The notes under the pieces: model-generated
The model's input: only the letters and a program-made list of their open reading frames with translations
Told to the model about the DNA's origin: nothing
Database searches by the model: none
Part shown: positions 51,259 through 61,047 of the stretch, in pieces
Layout of the letters: every line of letters starts with the position of its first letter
Position numbering within the stretch: the first letter of the stretch is position 1
Position numbers and translations under genes: made by a program
Origin: CBDFLD01 sp965249005
GTDB taxonomy: Bacteria > Acidobacteriota > UBA6911
Assembly (NCBI GenBank): GCA_965249005.1
Contig: CBDFLD010000018.1
Location: forward strand, 248,001 to 312,000
Length of the DNA stretch: 64,000 nucleotides
Reading direction: 5' to 3'

Positions 51259-54156
51259 CTAGTCTCCAAGCAGACGAGCCAGATACTCAGCGGAGAGTTC
51301 GTGCTCTGGTTGGAACTGCTCGCTTTGTATATATTCCGTCAGACTCCGAAGCATTTGCCGGGCGGACAGTCGCTGGTCCAAGTCAGATGAAAGATCGTAT
51401 CCGCAAATCAAGATGCGTCCGACTCCTACGCGCGCCTCGAATACCTGTCCTAGAAGGCGGTTGAAGTGAAAGTCCGGCACCAGCTGCACGATGGGCCGAA
51501 ATCCCGACGGTACTTCGTCCAGAAGGAAAGTCGTCGCACTTCGAGTCAGCTCGTACCATTGCCAGTCACTGTGGCCGTCGTTGGGAAAACCGGCCAGAGC
51601 GGGATGTGCCGGATCGCAGAGGACGCCAAGCGATGAAAATTCATTGCCCCACCACGCGGCGGTCCAGTAAGAGGATTGATAACCCGTCGTCTGCACAGTC
51701 CCGTTCTTCAACCCATGTCCGAGCAAGAGAACGCGCTCGCCCCTTGTGAGGGCTCTCCGAGTCTCTTCGTCGAACTTCTCCGCGATGAAACCCCCCTCTT
51801 CCGGTATGTCTTGCTCTAGAGGATAGACCCAAAGAGGCCACCGATTGACCGTCTTCCCCATACGAAGCTCCAGTGACAGGGCGCAAGCTTCGGAGAGGCC
51901 TTCCAGGCGCAGGTTGATCTGTTCGAGTTTCGTCACACCGCCGGTGGCTACATCTGCCGAGTCCAAGCTGCCCTCGGCCACGGTCTCCCCTGAAACTGTC
52001 GTTAAGGACCAGCCGATATTGGCATCTACCAGGTCCCGTGGACCGAAATGTGCCACCTCTACCTCGGCTGAGAATAGGTCGCCGATCGTCCAGGTGTAGC
52101 TCGGAAACCTGACGAGCAAGACCGTTTCGGAGTTCCACTGGCGTACCTCTTCCGCGGTGACGACACCTTTCTCTTCGTAGAAGGGATCCAGGATTCCGGC
52201 CAATGCCTCACTGTGGCCGGTGTAATCGTTCAGTACGAGTTGATGGTATCCCGCCAGCTGGGCGGACCGGAGCAGACCCTCGTGTTCGGCCTTGTGTTGG
52301 ACGTACTGAAACCTGGCGGACGCTTTCTTGAAAGCGCCGACTTGAGCGGCAACCGCGCTCTTCTCGACCGCTTTCTGCAGGCGTACCAGATTGTGGGGAC
52401 GCAAAGGTCCTGTGAACTTGGGAATCAGCGCGCTCAAATCAGGATAGACCACACGCTGACCCGTCTCATGCGCCACCACCGGCAGTTCCGTGGCATCCAA
52501 TGCTTCCGAGAAATCCCACGAGGTGTGTGGGGGGCCAAGGCCACGAGTTCTCGCGGGGCCTCTTGTTTGGCCTGTTGCACGAGTCCGCGCCTGAGCCGTG
52601 GAGTGTGTCACCCAGTAGTCGTCAGTGCCAACGATCTTTCGAGCACCCGTTGCGTTGTAGAGTCTGCGTGGATCACGCTCTTTGATTTCAGCCAGGAGTT
52701 CGTTGACCAAATGCCAGTCGCTGTCCATCCCGAATTCGTTGCCAATGGAAAAGAGAACGAACGATGGGTGGTTTCCATAGGCTTTGCTTATCCGGGAGAT
52801 CTCGTTTCTCACAAAATCTACAACGGCACTATCGTATCCGAGGAGCTTCGGGTAACTGGCCGTCTTGACGGTCCAGTTGTCCACCCAGAAAGGCGTCTCC
52901 GGAGCGAGGTACAAGCCGAGACGGTCCGCGGCTTCAAAGGCGGCCTCGGGAGGGCACCAGGTGTGAAAGCGAACGTGGTTGAACCCGTACTCCTTGACCG
53001 TTTTAAACTCGTCTAGCCACTCGCCCAGCGTCATCGGGGGATGCCCGGTTTTTGGATAGACCACCTTGTTTACAGTGCCCCTGAGAAAGATTCGCCGGCC
53101 GTTGATATAGATGTTGCGGCCTTTGCGCTGGATGCTTCTAAAGCCGAACATCGCACTCGATTCGTGTATCTTCGGACCGCTTTCGAGTCTTGCCACAACC
53201 TGATATCGCACCGGATGAAACTCATCCCAGAAAAGAACGGGCCGAGTGACAGTCACTCTCTTCTCGACAACTTGCCTTCCCTGCTCGATCTGCAAATCGG
53301 TCCTGGTTGCACCGAAAATGGTCTTTCCCGCCTCTTCCCGAATTTCCAAAACCAGGACGGCGTTCTTCGGTTTGGCTGTGGTATTCCGCAGCCGCGTCTG
53401 GACTCTCACGGACTTGCCATCCGCGGCGGGGAACACTCGTAATGCGCAAACCGCTATTGCCGGTTTGGCGGTCAACTCGATCTTCCCCACAATACCGTTC
53501 CAACGTGTCTGGGTCTCCGGGGTATAGGAGTGACCCAGGATGCCAATGTTGTGGACCATCCCGTTGTCGACACAAATCGTCAAGCGGTGTTTGCCCGGTT
53601 CCAGCATTCCCAGCTCATACCGATGTTCCGTGACGAGGCTGTCTCCTGAGCCGACAAACTGGTCGTCGATCCAGACGTGGGACTTCCAGAGAACTCTTTC
53701 CAGGCGCAGCTCGACAACCCAGTTGGCCCAGTCGCTTGGAATCTCGAACTGCCGCTGATACCAGGCCTTGCCGACATAGAACCAATCTCGAACCAGTTGG
53801 CCCGCTTCGTCGGCGCGGCTGACCGGGTTGGTTCCGGGCCACTGCGTTCTCAGGACCTGAACGTGGGTGGACCACTGCGGATGAGGCATCCGGTAGGTCA
53901 TGGTTTCTTTGTCGAGAGGAAACCCTTTCGCATTCTGATCCGTGGTACCGGGAAGAAGCACTTCGGATGTGAACTGGTCCTCGAACCACCGGTGGCGGAT
54001 TCCTGCATCCATGGGATCGAGCCGGAAAAGCCATTTACCCTCCAGCGGCATCGTCTCAGCCCTTTCCGACGGCGAAGCAGCCGCCGCGGTCAGACATAAA
54101 GCAGCGAAAAAGGGTGTTCCGAGATGGCTGTGAAGATGACGACGAAACCAGGACAT
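51259..54156 (-). CDS. Glycoside hydrolase family 2-like enzyme, secreted
   Basis: 965 residues from ATG at 54156 (AAGGAG upstream, short spacing; an ATG at 54174 is possible). A signal peptide ends near AAAASPSERA. Jelly-roll sugar-binding domain (WYQRQFEIPSDW, RVLWKSHVWIDDQFVG), Ig-like domain, then a TIM barrel with GFNHVRFHTWCPPEAAFEAADRLGLY in parts, and FSIGNEFG with the acid/base Glu at about 474. The second Glu is probably in VVAHETGQ at about 564. An Arg/Thr/Ala-rich insertion (about 519-545) interrupts the barrel and is unusual. The ~300-residue C-terminal extension includes a glutamine-amidotransferase-like ending (FEARVGVGRILICGYDL). It cleaves a terminal sugar outside the cell; the sugar is unknown. 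It heads the GH2-PQQ-porter operon. Confidence 0.9.
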   Translation of the reverse strand: MSWFRRHLHSHLGTPFFAALCLTAAAASPSERAETMPLEGKWLFRLDPMDAGIRHRWFEDQFTSEVLLPGTTDQNAKGFPLDKETMTYRMPHPQWSTHVQVLRTQWPGTNPVSRADEAGQLVRDWFYVGKAWYQRQFEIPSDWANWVVELRLERVLWKSHVWIDDQFVGSGDSLVTEHRYELGMLEPGKHRLTICVDNGMVHNIGILGHSYTPETQTRWNGIVGKIELTAKPAIAVCALRVFPAADGKSVRVQTRLRNTTAKPKNAVLVLEIREEAGKTIFGATRTDLQIEQGRQVVEKRVTVTRPVLFWDEFHPVRYQVVARLESGPKIHESSAMFGFRSIQRKGRNIYINGRRIFLRGTVNKVVYPKTGHPPMTLGEWLDEFKTVKEYGFNHVRFHTWCPPEAAFEAADRLGLYLAPETPFWVDNWTVKTASYPKLLGYDSAVVDFVRNEISRISKAYGNHPSFVLFSIGNEFGMDSDWHLVNELLAEIKERDPRRLYNATGARKIVGTDDYWVTHSTAQARTRATGQTRGPARTRGLGPPHTSWDFSEALDATELPVVAHETGQRVVYPDLSALIPKFTGPLRPHNLVRLQKAVEKSAVAAQVGAFKKASARFQYVQHKAEHEGLLRSAQLAGYHQLVLNDYTGHSEALAGILDPFYEEKGVVTAEEVRQWNSETVLLVRFPSYTWTIGDLFSAEVEVAHFGPRDLVDANIGWSLTTVSGETVAEGSLDSADVATGGVTKLEQINLRLEGLSEACALSLELRMGKTVNRWPLWVYPLEQDIPEEGGFIAEKFDEETRRALTRGERVLLLGHGLKNGTVQTTGYQSSYWTAAWWGNEFSSLGVLCDPAHPALAGFPNDGHSDWQWYELTRSATTFLLDEVPSGFRPIVQLVPDFHFNRLLGQVFEARVGVGRILICGYDLSSDLDQRLSARQMLRSLTEYIQSEQFQPEHELSAEYLARLLGD

Positions 54157-54261
54157 TCGCTCCTTATACAACATTGTCCGCCCATGGTCGACATGCAGGG
54201 GCGAGCCGCCGGTCGCGGCGAAAACCATCGAGTCGCTTGAGTTTGTGTATACTGGAGAATT

Positions 54262-55863
54262 GTGAATCGAAAGATGTTTCTGAAGATCGCCGCGGTAGTG
54301 GCGATTGCGGCCAACAGCGGCCTAACGCTCCATTGTGCGCGGGTGAAAGATCGCCCCAATATTTTATTCATTATGACCGACCAGCATCCGGTCAGCTGTG
54401 TCGGGGTCTATAACGAGGCTGTCCGGACTCCGCATCTGGACAAACTGGCAAGCGAGGGTGCTACTTTCAATAACTTCTATATCTCAGGGTTTCCCTGTTC
54501 TCCGTCGCGAGCCAGCATGCTCACGGGCCTCTACCCGAGTAACCACGGCGTGATTACGAACAATATCCTTCTGGATCCCTCCATCCCGTCTCTGGGATTC
54601 ATCTGCCGGGAAGCGGGGTATCATACCGGGTATTTCGGCAAGGGACACTTGGGCGGAAACATGTATCCCAACAGAAACACGGATCCGTCACGGGAAGAAT
54701 TTACCGAATACTGGAATCTGGAAGTGAGGGAATCCGAGGATGGATGGCGGCTAGAAAAGGTCGAGGGTGGACCAGGGGAAGACGCTCCACAGCTGGGATT
54801 CACGGAGTGGGCCGGCGGATGGCTTCAATACAAGGAGTGGCTGAAGGAGCAGGGACAGGACCAGTTCGTCGCGCGTGCCGGCAATCATGAAGACGTTCCA
54901 TCGGCGCCGGAAGGGAAGCATATGTATTCCCTGCTCGGGGAAGAAACCCATATGGCCGCTTTCTTCACGGAGAAGACGGAGCAGTTCATCAGAGAACATT
55001 CGAAAGACGCACAGCCCTGGGCGGCTGTGCTTTCTTACTTCGGGCCTCATCTTCCGGTGGCCCCCCCGAAGCCTTGGGATACGCTTTACTCGCTCGACGA
55101 TATACCACTACCGCCGAATCATCGGGATTCCCTCGAGGGGAAGCCACGTAGACAGCAGAATAATCGTTTGTGTTACGTGTTGCCCCGATGGTCCGACGAA
55201 CAGTTCAAGGATTATATCCGCCGCTATTGGGGGTACTGCGGTTACCTCGATCAGCAAATTGGTAAGGTGCTGGACATACTGAAGGAGACGGGGGAATGGG
55301 ACAATACCATTGTCGTCTTCACAAGTGATCATGGGGACATGGTTGGCGCTCATGGGATGATATGGAAACTCACGGCGTGTGGCTATGAGGAGTTGTTCAA
55401 GGTCCCCGCCATAATCAGGATCCCGGGGATAGAGACCACAGGCATCCGCAGCGATGTACTCGCCGCGAACATCGACTTGCTGCCGACCATCTTGGAGGCC
55501 GCACGGATTGAAGTGCCACAAAGGATTGACGGAAAGAGTCTTCTCGCCGTTGTCCGTGGCGAAGCGGACCGCCATCGTGAGAAGATTTTTGCGGACGTCA
55601 TGGACCAGTCCATTGTCTTTCGGGACGCACGGTTCAAGTTCGTGCTCAACTGGAAAGAACGTGACCTGGATGAGCTGTATGATCTGGAAACGGATCCCGG
55701 AGAGATGAACAACCTGGCATACGAGGATGGCTACGAAGAGGTGGCTCAGGACATGAAGCGACAGATCCTGGAGTGGACAGAAGCAATAGGGCACCGGTAT
55801 GCTGACCTGATTGCTCAGAAAGCTGAGGAAGAACCAATGGAACGTAGGCCGCTCACTCCGTGA
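54262..55863 (+). CDS. Type I (formylglycine) sulfatase, secreted
   Basis: 533 residues from GTG at 54262 (GGAG 5 bases upstream; TATACT at 54248-54253 may be the -10 box, leaving almost no leader). Signal segment FLKIAAVVAIAANSG. Core: NILFIMTDQHP, C79-S-P-S-R83 followed by ASMLTG, GYHTGYFGKGHLGG, and VFTSDHGDMVGAHGM. The formylglycine motif is Cys-type. It is divergent from the GH2 operon across 105 bases, so shared control is likely. It probably removes sulfate from the same glycan. The gene ends inside a hairpin (55848-55868). Confidence 0.93.
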   Translation: MNRKMFLKIAAVVAIAANSGLTLHCARVKDRPNILFIMTDQHPVSCVGVYNEAVRTPHLDKLASEGATFNNFYISGFPCSPSRASMLTGLYPSNHGVITNNILLDPSIPSLGFICREAGYHTGYFGKGHLGGNMYPNRNTDPSREEFTEYWNLEVRESEDGWRLEKVEGGPGEDAPQLGFTEWAGGWLQYKEWLKEQGQDQFVARAGNHEDVPSAPEGKHMYSLLGEETHMAAFFTEKTEQFIREHSKDAQPWAAVLSYFGPHLPVAPPKPWDTLYSLDDIPLPPNHRDSLEGKPRRQQNNRLCYVLPRWSDEQFKDYIRRYWGYCGYLDQQIGKVLDILKETGEWDNTIVVFTSDHGDMVGAHGMIWKLTACGYEELFKVPAIIRIPGIETTGIRSDVLAANIDLLPTILEAARIEVPQRIDGKSLLAVVRGEADRHREKIFADVMDQSIVFRDARFKFVLNWKERDLDELYDLETDPGEMNNLAYEDGYEEVAQDMKRQILEWTEAIGHRYADLIAQKAEEEPMERRPLTP

Positions 55864-55868
55864 GCGGC
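55848..55868 (+). terminator. Hairpin at the end of the sulfatase gene
   Basis: Perfect 9-bp inverted repeat (GCCGCTCAC / GTGAGCGGC) with a 3-base loop. The stop codon lies in its right arm. No T-tract follows, so it is a candidate weak terminator or mRNA-stabilising structure. Confidence 0.45.
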
Positions 55869-55989
55869 ATCGCAGCTCCAATGGAGGGATGTCCATCGGC
55901 AGCCACAACTTTCGCCGGCCAGGGGCTCGCGCTACCATAGTTCCGGAAGAACTGCGGCCTCCATCGGACGCCCCCGCCTGACTCAGATA

Positions 55990-57903
55990 ATGATCAGAAC
56001 ACAAAGCATCCTGACTCGAGACGATCTTCATTATTTCAATCAAGGGACGCACTATCGTCTCTACGAGAAGCTTGGCGCTCATCCCACCGAGCTCAATGGC
56101 GTGGCCGGGACCTACTTTGCGGTGTGGGCCCCTAACGCGGAGCGCGTTGCCGTCATGGGGGATTTCAACGGATGGAGCAAGACAGATTCGTTGCTGACTC
56201 CAGTCGAACATTCAGGGATCTGGGAAGGCTTCCTTCCCGGCGTCGGCAAAGGGACAGTCTACAAGTTTCATGTCGTTTCCAAACACGGCGGCTATCGGGC
56301 CGACAAAGCGGACCCTGTGGCGCTGGCGTCTCAATCACCGCCGGCGACGGCTTCGAAAGTCTGGGATTTGTCCTACGATTGGAGCGATGAGCAATGGATG
56401 CAGCATCGGCGGTGGAAGAATTCGCTCGAAGCGCCCATGTCGATCTACGAGGTTCACCTCGGTTCATGGAAACGAAACGCAGAAGAAGGGAACCGCTCGC
56501 TGTCCTACCGCGAGTTGGCCACCGAACTCGTCCACTATGTGGGCGAGATGGGTTTTACCCACGTCGAATTGCTTCCGATCATGGAGCATCCCTTCTTCGG
56601 TTCTTGGGGGTATCAAACCACAGGTTATTTTGCTCCCTCCGCCCGTTATGGTGATCCTCAAGACTTCATGTGCCTCATCGATTGCCTGCATCAAAATGGC
56701 ATCGGGGTCATCCTGGATTGGGTTCCGTCTCATTTTCCCGTGGATGAACATGGCATCGGGTTCTTTGACGGGACCCATCTCTACGAGCACGCCGATCCCC
56801 GCCAGGGCTTCCATTTGGATTGGAAAACCTACATCTTCAACTACGGCCGGAGCGAAGTGTCGAGCTTTCTGATCAGTAGCGCTCTTCTCTGGCTCGACAA
56901 GTATCACGCCGACGGCCTGCGCGTCGATGCCGTGGCCTCGATGCTCTATCTCGACTACTCGAGGAACAAGGGAGAGTGGATCCCGAACAAGTTCGGCGGG
57001 AGGGAGAACCTGGAAGCGATCGCGTTCTTGCGCAGCTTCAACGAGACAGTTTACAGGCATTTTCCCGATGTACAGACGATCGCGGAGGAATCGACAGCCT
57101 GGCCCATGGTATCGCGGCCGAGCTATGTCGGCGGGCTAGGATTCGGTTTGAAATGGGACATGGGGTGGATGCACGACACGCTTGAGTACATATCCAAGAA
57201 TCCCATCCACCGCCGCTACCACCAGCACGACCTGACGTTCCGCGCCATTTACGCATTCAATGAGAATTTCGTGCTGCCCTTGTCTCACGATGAAGTCGTC
57301 CACGAGAAGGGTTCGTTGATGGGGCGGATGCCGGGAGACGAATGGCAAAGGGCAGCGAATCTACGCTTGCTCCTGGGATACATGTACGCGCAACCGGGCA
57401 AGAAGCTGCTTTTCATGGGTGGAGAATTCGGCCAATGGCAAGAGTGGAACCACGACGCGACCCTGGACTGGCATCTGCTGGGACACCCTTTTCATGCCGG
57501 CACTCAAAAGTGGGTGAAGGATCTCAACCGTGCCTACAGCCGCGAGGCCGCGCTGCATGAGTTGGATTGTGAACCGTCGGGCTTCGAATGGATTGACTCC
57601 AACGATAGTGAAAAGAGCGTTTTGACTTTCATGAGGAAAGCCCGTTCCCGTAAATCGGCCGTGCTCGTCGCTTGCAATTTCACTCCTGTGCCACGGGCGG
57701 ACTACCGCGTCGGAGTTCCCGGTCCGGGATTCTGGCGAGAGATCCTCAATAGTGATGCATCGGAATATGGAGGAAGCGGGCTCGGAAACCTGGGAGGAGT
57801 GGAAAGCGTTTCTATCCCCACGCACGGACGGAGTCATTCGCTGACCTTGTCGCTACCTCCATTGAGTATCCTTTTCCTTCATGGAAGACATCCATCGTCG
57901 TAG
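55990..57903 (+). CDS. glgB: 1,4-alpha-glucan (glycogen) branching enzyme
   Basis: 637 residues. CBM48 at about 40-125 (GTYFAVWAPNAERVAVMGDFNGW), then a GH13 barrel: YEVHLGSWKR, HVELLPIMEHPFFGSWGYQTTGYFAP (in two blocks), VILDWVPSHFP, DGLRVDAVASMLYLDY with the nucleophile Asp, TIAEESTAWP with the acid Glu, and LPLSHDEVVHEKGSL with the transition-state Asp. It lacks the extra N-terminal N1 domain, as many bacterial GlgB do. It makes alpha-1,6 branches in glycogen in the cytoplasm. No other glycogen gene is near, so it stands alone. No clear ribosome site precedes the ATG. Confidence 0.96.
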   Translation: MIRTQSILTRDDLHYFNQGTHYRLYEKLGAHPTELNGVAGTYFAVWAPNAERVAVMGDFNGWSKTDSLLTPVEHSGIWEGFLPGVGKGTVYKFHVVSKHGGYRADKADPVALASQSPPATASKVWDLSYDWSDEQWMQHRRWKNSLEAPMSIYEVHLGSWKRNAEEGNRSLSYRELATELVHYVGEMGFTHVELLPIMEHPFFGSWGYQTTGYFAPSARYGDPQDFMCLIDCLHQNGIGVILDWVPSHFPVDEHGIGFFDGTHLYEHADPRQGFHLDWKTYIFNYGRSEVSSFLISSALLWLDKYHADGLRVDAVASMLYLDYSRNKGEWIPNKFGGRENLEAIAFLRSFNETVYRHFPDVQTIAEESTAWPMVSRPSYVGGLGFGLKWDMGWMHDTLEYISKNPIHRRYHQHDLTFRAIYAFNENFVLPLSHDEVVHEKGSLMGRMPGDEWQRAANLRLLLGYMYAQPGKKLLFMGGEFGQWQEWNHDATLDWHLLGHPFHAGTQKWVKDLNRAYSREAALHELDCEPSGFEWIDSNDSEKSVLTFMRKARSRKSAVLVACNFTPVPRADYRVGVPGPGFWREILNSDASEYGGSGLGNLGGVESVSIPTHGRSHSLTLSLPPLSILFLHGRHPSS

Positions 57904-57929
57904 GCCCACCGCTCCGATGGCCGGAAATT

Positions 57930-58028
57930 GTTGATGATCGAGTTCTGGGTGCCGGCGACGTCATGATCGTTTTGGGTCAGCCCGATCAGGTCGCCAAGCT
58001 CCGGCAATACGTAGGCGGGGGGCAATAG
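57930..58028 (+). pseudogene. Relic: end of a TrkA-C (RCK-C) domain gene
   Basis: In the +2 frame relative to glgB, the stretch encodes IVDDRVLGAGDVMIVLGQP, then DQVAKLRQYVGGGQ and a stop. This is the ending of RCK-C domains (GDVLVVLG.PEQ...L), found in potassium-channel and antiporter subunits. Nothing upstream is homologous; glgB coding begins at once. It is a 3' remnant of a lost gene. The rest of the gap 57904-58132 shows no gene. Confidence 0.55.
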
Positions 58029-58132
58029 GGCCGGCCGGCGAATCCGTATCGCGCCGCGTCGAAACTGGAGCGCTCTTCGCGCACACGCCCCAGCGCTATC
58101 AAGACCAAAGAATCCTTACGTCCGCTCTTCCG

Positions 58133-59647
58133 CTACTTCGACTTCATGGACTTTACCCAGGAATCGATCTGTTGCGCCGCCGCATCACGGCCCCCGAGAC
58201 CGAAGCTGATGGCCACGGCGACGGCAATGGCGCCGAGAAGGAGCCCAAAGGCAAGCTCGATGATCTCGTTGGCCAATCCCATCTGACGCAGGGCGATGGC
58301 TCCGGAGAGCACGATGATCGCCAATCTGGCGGCTAGCGACAGCAGGGCCGCCTGGGTCGCTCCACTGGCGCGAATCGTCCGGGCCGCGAGATTGGCCAGA
58401 AACAGCCCGATCCCGAAAACAACCAGGCCAAGCACGACCTGCCCGGCGAACTCCACAAAGCCCGAAACGAGCTCCGCCAGACTTTCAAATCCGAGCAAGT
58501 TCGCTGCCTCGATCGAGCCGAACAGCATGATGGCTGTCAGGATCAGAGTCCCCACGAGAGCCGAGGGGCTCCGTTGCAACTGGGCATTAGGTTGCGAGGT
58601 GCTCGAGATGCCCAGTTTGGCCAGGATGTTGTTGAAGCCGGCTCCAGCTAGTATGTTCGTCAGCAGGCTTGCAACCAGACGCCCCACCACGAAGGCAAGT
58701 ACGAGCAGAAGCACGGCGGCGAAAATGCCAGGAACGCTTCCCATGATCTTGCCGAGCATGTCGCTCGCCGGCCGGGTCACCGCTTCGAGTGCCAGCGCAT
58801 TCAGAGAGGAGATTATCACCGGAATCAAGATGACGACGTACACGATCGTCCCGAGCAAGCCTGAGAGCGTCATCGTCCCAAGCGCGGCGTCCAAGCCGAC
58901 CCGATGGCCCAATGCGTCGACTCCGATGGCGGTGAGGATGTTGACGACGATTCTCTGCACGATTCGCGCTATGAACCAGCCGACGGCCAGGATCACTGCC
59001 GCCGCAACGATGTTCGGCAGGTAGGTCAGGATACGATCGATCAGTCCCTGCACCGGCAGCAGCAGTCCTTCCAGCGATAATGCTTCCAAGATGTTCGGAA
59101 GAAACAACAGGAAGACGAGCCAGTAGACCGCATCGGAGACAGTTTTGGCCAGCCCGGGCCGTTTGCCGTCCTCCAGACCCGCCTCGCCTCCAATTCGCTC
59201 GTCCAGGCGTGCCATGTCCAGCGCCGTAGACACCACCCTCCGGAGGACGGATGCGAGGATCCACGCGACCCCCAGTAACAGTAGCGCGCCCGCGATGTTG
59301 GGAAGGAAGGAGAACACCTTGTTCAGCAGGGCGGTCAAGGGCTCGCTAACCGCTCCGAGATTGAGGGCATTGAGGAAAGCGACCAGCACGAACAACAGCA
59401 GGAGGTAATAGACGGCCTTGCCGACCCATCGTTCCACCTCCACGGATTCTTCCTTCTTTTCGCCCAGTACCCACTTGGCTAGACGGTTGTCCAGTGTGGT
59501 CTTCTTGAGAGCCGCACGAACGAAAGCTTGAGCTGCCAGCGCGACAATCCAACCGATGACCAGGATGCCAAGCGCGCGAGCTACCTGAAACACTTGCGGA
59601 CCATATCCCGTCATTATCTGATCTCGCAGATCGATCAAGTACTGCAT
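58133..59647 (-). CDS. MscS-related membrane protein with repeated TM-helix domains
   Basis: 504 residues from ATG at 59647 with GGAGGA 6 bases upstream. About 11-12 membrane helices. Three copies of a conserved helix pattern typical of the MscS-associated TM repeat: FLPNIAGALLLLGVAWILAS, LPNIVAAAVILAVGWFIARI, VPGIFAAVLLLVLAFVVGRL, each followed by a basic stretch. A fourth, looser copy is near VVFGIGLFLANLAARTIR. The soluble MscS beta domain is absent and the protein ends soon after the last helix. Such proteins are thought to be mechanosensitive or gating accessory channels; function here is inferred. Confidence 0.85.
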   Translation of the reverse strand: MQYLIDLRDQIMTGYGPQVFQVARALGILVIGWIVALAAQAFVRAALKKTTLDNRLAKWVLGEKKEESVEVERWVGKAVYYLLLLFVLVAFLNALNLGAVSEPLTALLNKVFSFLPNIAGALLLLGVAWILASVLRRVVSTALDMARLDERIGGEAGLEDGKRPGLAKTVSDAVYWLVFLLFLPNILEALSLEGLLLPVQGLIDRILTYLPNIVAAAVILAVGWFIARIVQRIVVNILTAIGVDALGHRVGLDAALGTMTLSGLLGTIVYVVILIPVIISSLNALALEAVTRPASDMLGKIMGSVPGIFAAVLLLVLAFVVGRLVASLLTNILAGAGFNNILAKLGISSTSQPNAQLQRSPSALVGTLILTAIMLFGSIEAANLLGFESLAELVSGFVEFAGQVVLGLVVFGIGLFLANLAARTIRASGATQAALLSLAARLAIIVLSGAIALRQMGLANEIIELAFGLLLGAIAVAVAISFGLGGRDAAAQQIDSWVKSMKSK

Positions 59648-59876
59648 GATAGTTCCTCCCATTTACAGGCCGTAATTCGGAGACTCCCCTGCCCGATTCG
59701 TCAGATTTCAATGTTCAAGGTTCTGCTAGTATACACTGGCTCTCACATTTTGTTGGAAGCGCAGGGAAAAAAGAGAGAACATGTGGCCGCCTGGTTATCG
59801 TATGGGCGGATCGATCGAATCTAGTGGCATTCACGATTACGCCACACAAACTACCGAGCAGTTGGAGGCGGGTCTC

Positions 59877-60998
59877 ATGAACATCGGGAGAAATCTGAGG
59901 GGGGTGGCGGTTCTCTTTGCATTGACAGGTTGCGGAGCGCCGGACAAAGAGGCCGAAGACCCAGTTCATGACACGGGGCACTATTTCCCTCCGGAAGCGG
60001 GTGACTGGGGAACTGCCAATCCGCAAGCCGTCGGGTGGGACGCAAATGGTCTCGAAGCTGCCCTGGTGTATGCGCAGCAGCAGCGCTCCAGCGGTGTTGT
60101 CGTTTTGGTGGGGGGACGCATCATAGCCGAGCGTTACTGGGAAGTCGAAGCCGATCCTGAAGATCCGTCCTATACTGAAATGACGCACGGCCGCACGAGC
60201 CGTGGCCAGACCATTGAAGATGTTGCCTCGATCCAAAAGAGCGTGATCTCGTTTCTTGCCGGGGTTGCGGAGGCGAAAGGGAGACTGGATCTGGAAGCAC
60301 CCGTGTCCCAGTACATAGGGCAAGGCTGGTCGAAGGCTTCCGCCGAACAGGAACAACAGATCAAGGTCCGTCACCTGCTCTCGATGGCCAGCGGTCTCAG
60401 CGAAGACCACAGCTATCAGGATCCAGCGGGTGAAGTGTGGATGTACAACACACCGGTCTACAGCAACATGGTCCAGGTCCTCGAGTCCGTCACGGGTCTA
60501 ACGTTGGACGAGTACACTTCCGCCTGGCTGACTTCTCGCATCGGGATGAAGGACAGTCGCTGGCTGGAACGCGCCTGGTACGAGCCGGGGATCGACGCGA
60601 ACCGCTACGGATTTGCCACCAGCGCTCGAGACCTCGCTCGCTTCGGATTACTCATTTTGGCCAGCGGCCACTGGGCCGGTGAGGATCTCCTCGAGAATCC
60701 GACATACCTCGAGCGCGCACTCTCTCCATCCCAGCAAGGCAACACTTCCTATGGTTACCTCTGGTGGCTCAATGGTGGCGGTAACTTTGTCAGTGGACGC
60801 AACAACAGCAACCAGATCAAGGGACCGATGTTTTCCAGTGCCCCGGATGATATGGTGGCGGCGCTGGGCGTACTCGGCCGCAAGTGCTATGTGGTTCCAA
60901 GTCTGGACCTTGTCGTGACCCGCCTCGGTGACAACCCCCACGACGAGGACTTCAGCAACGGGCTCTTCGAACACTTGATGAAGGCTGCACCCAGATAG
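59877..60998 (+). CDS. Beta-lactamase-fold serine hydrolase, lipoprotein
   Basis: 373 residues from ATG at 59877 with GGAGGCGGG upstream; the frame is open to 59781 but the signal starts here. Lipoprotein signal GVAVLFALTGC. Class C beta-lactamase/esterase fold: VASIQKSVISFLAG holds SxxK (Ser nucleophile, Lys base), MYNTPVYSNMVQVLE holds the YxN motif, and SYGYLWWLNGGG is the third conserved region. The closest relatives are D-aminopeptidase/esterase-like hydrolases, not true beta-lactamases. Substrate unknown. Divergent from the MscS-like gene. Confidence 0.88.
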   Translation: MNIGRNLRGVAVLFALTGCGAPDKEAEDPVHDTGHYFPPEAGDWGTANPQAVGWDANGLEAALVYAQQQRSSGVVVLVGGRIIAERYWEVEADPEDPSYTEMTHGRTSRGQTIEDVASIQKSVISFLAGVAEAKGRLDLEAPVSQYIGQGWSKASAEQEQQIKVRHLLSMASGLSEDHSYQDPAGEVWMYNTPVYSNMVQVLESVTGLTLDEYTSAWLTSRIGMKDSRWLERAWYEPGIDANRYGFATSARDLARFGLLILASGHWAGEDLLENPTYLERALSPSQQGNTSYGYLWWLNGGGNFVSGRNNSNQIKGPMFSSAPDDMVAALGVLGRKCYVVPSLDLVVTRLGDNPHDEDFSNGLFEHLMKAAPR

Positions 60999-61047
60999 AG
61001 GCGCGCGGCCCCTTTGCAGAGTTTCCGGTATCGTGGTACAGAGCCCT

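Noticed and set aside
55108..56211. 367-codon minus ORF opposite the sulfatase and glgB
   Set aside because: Both genes on the plus strand are well supported; the ORF spans their junction without motifs.
58069..58110. Possible further heptamer array (cgctcttcgcgcacacgcc region)
   Set aside because: GCG triplets recur but not with a fixed 7-base period.
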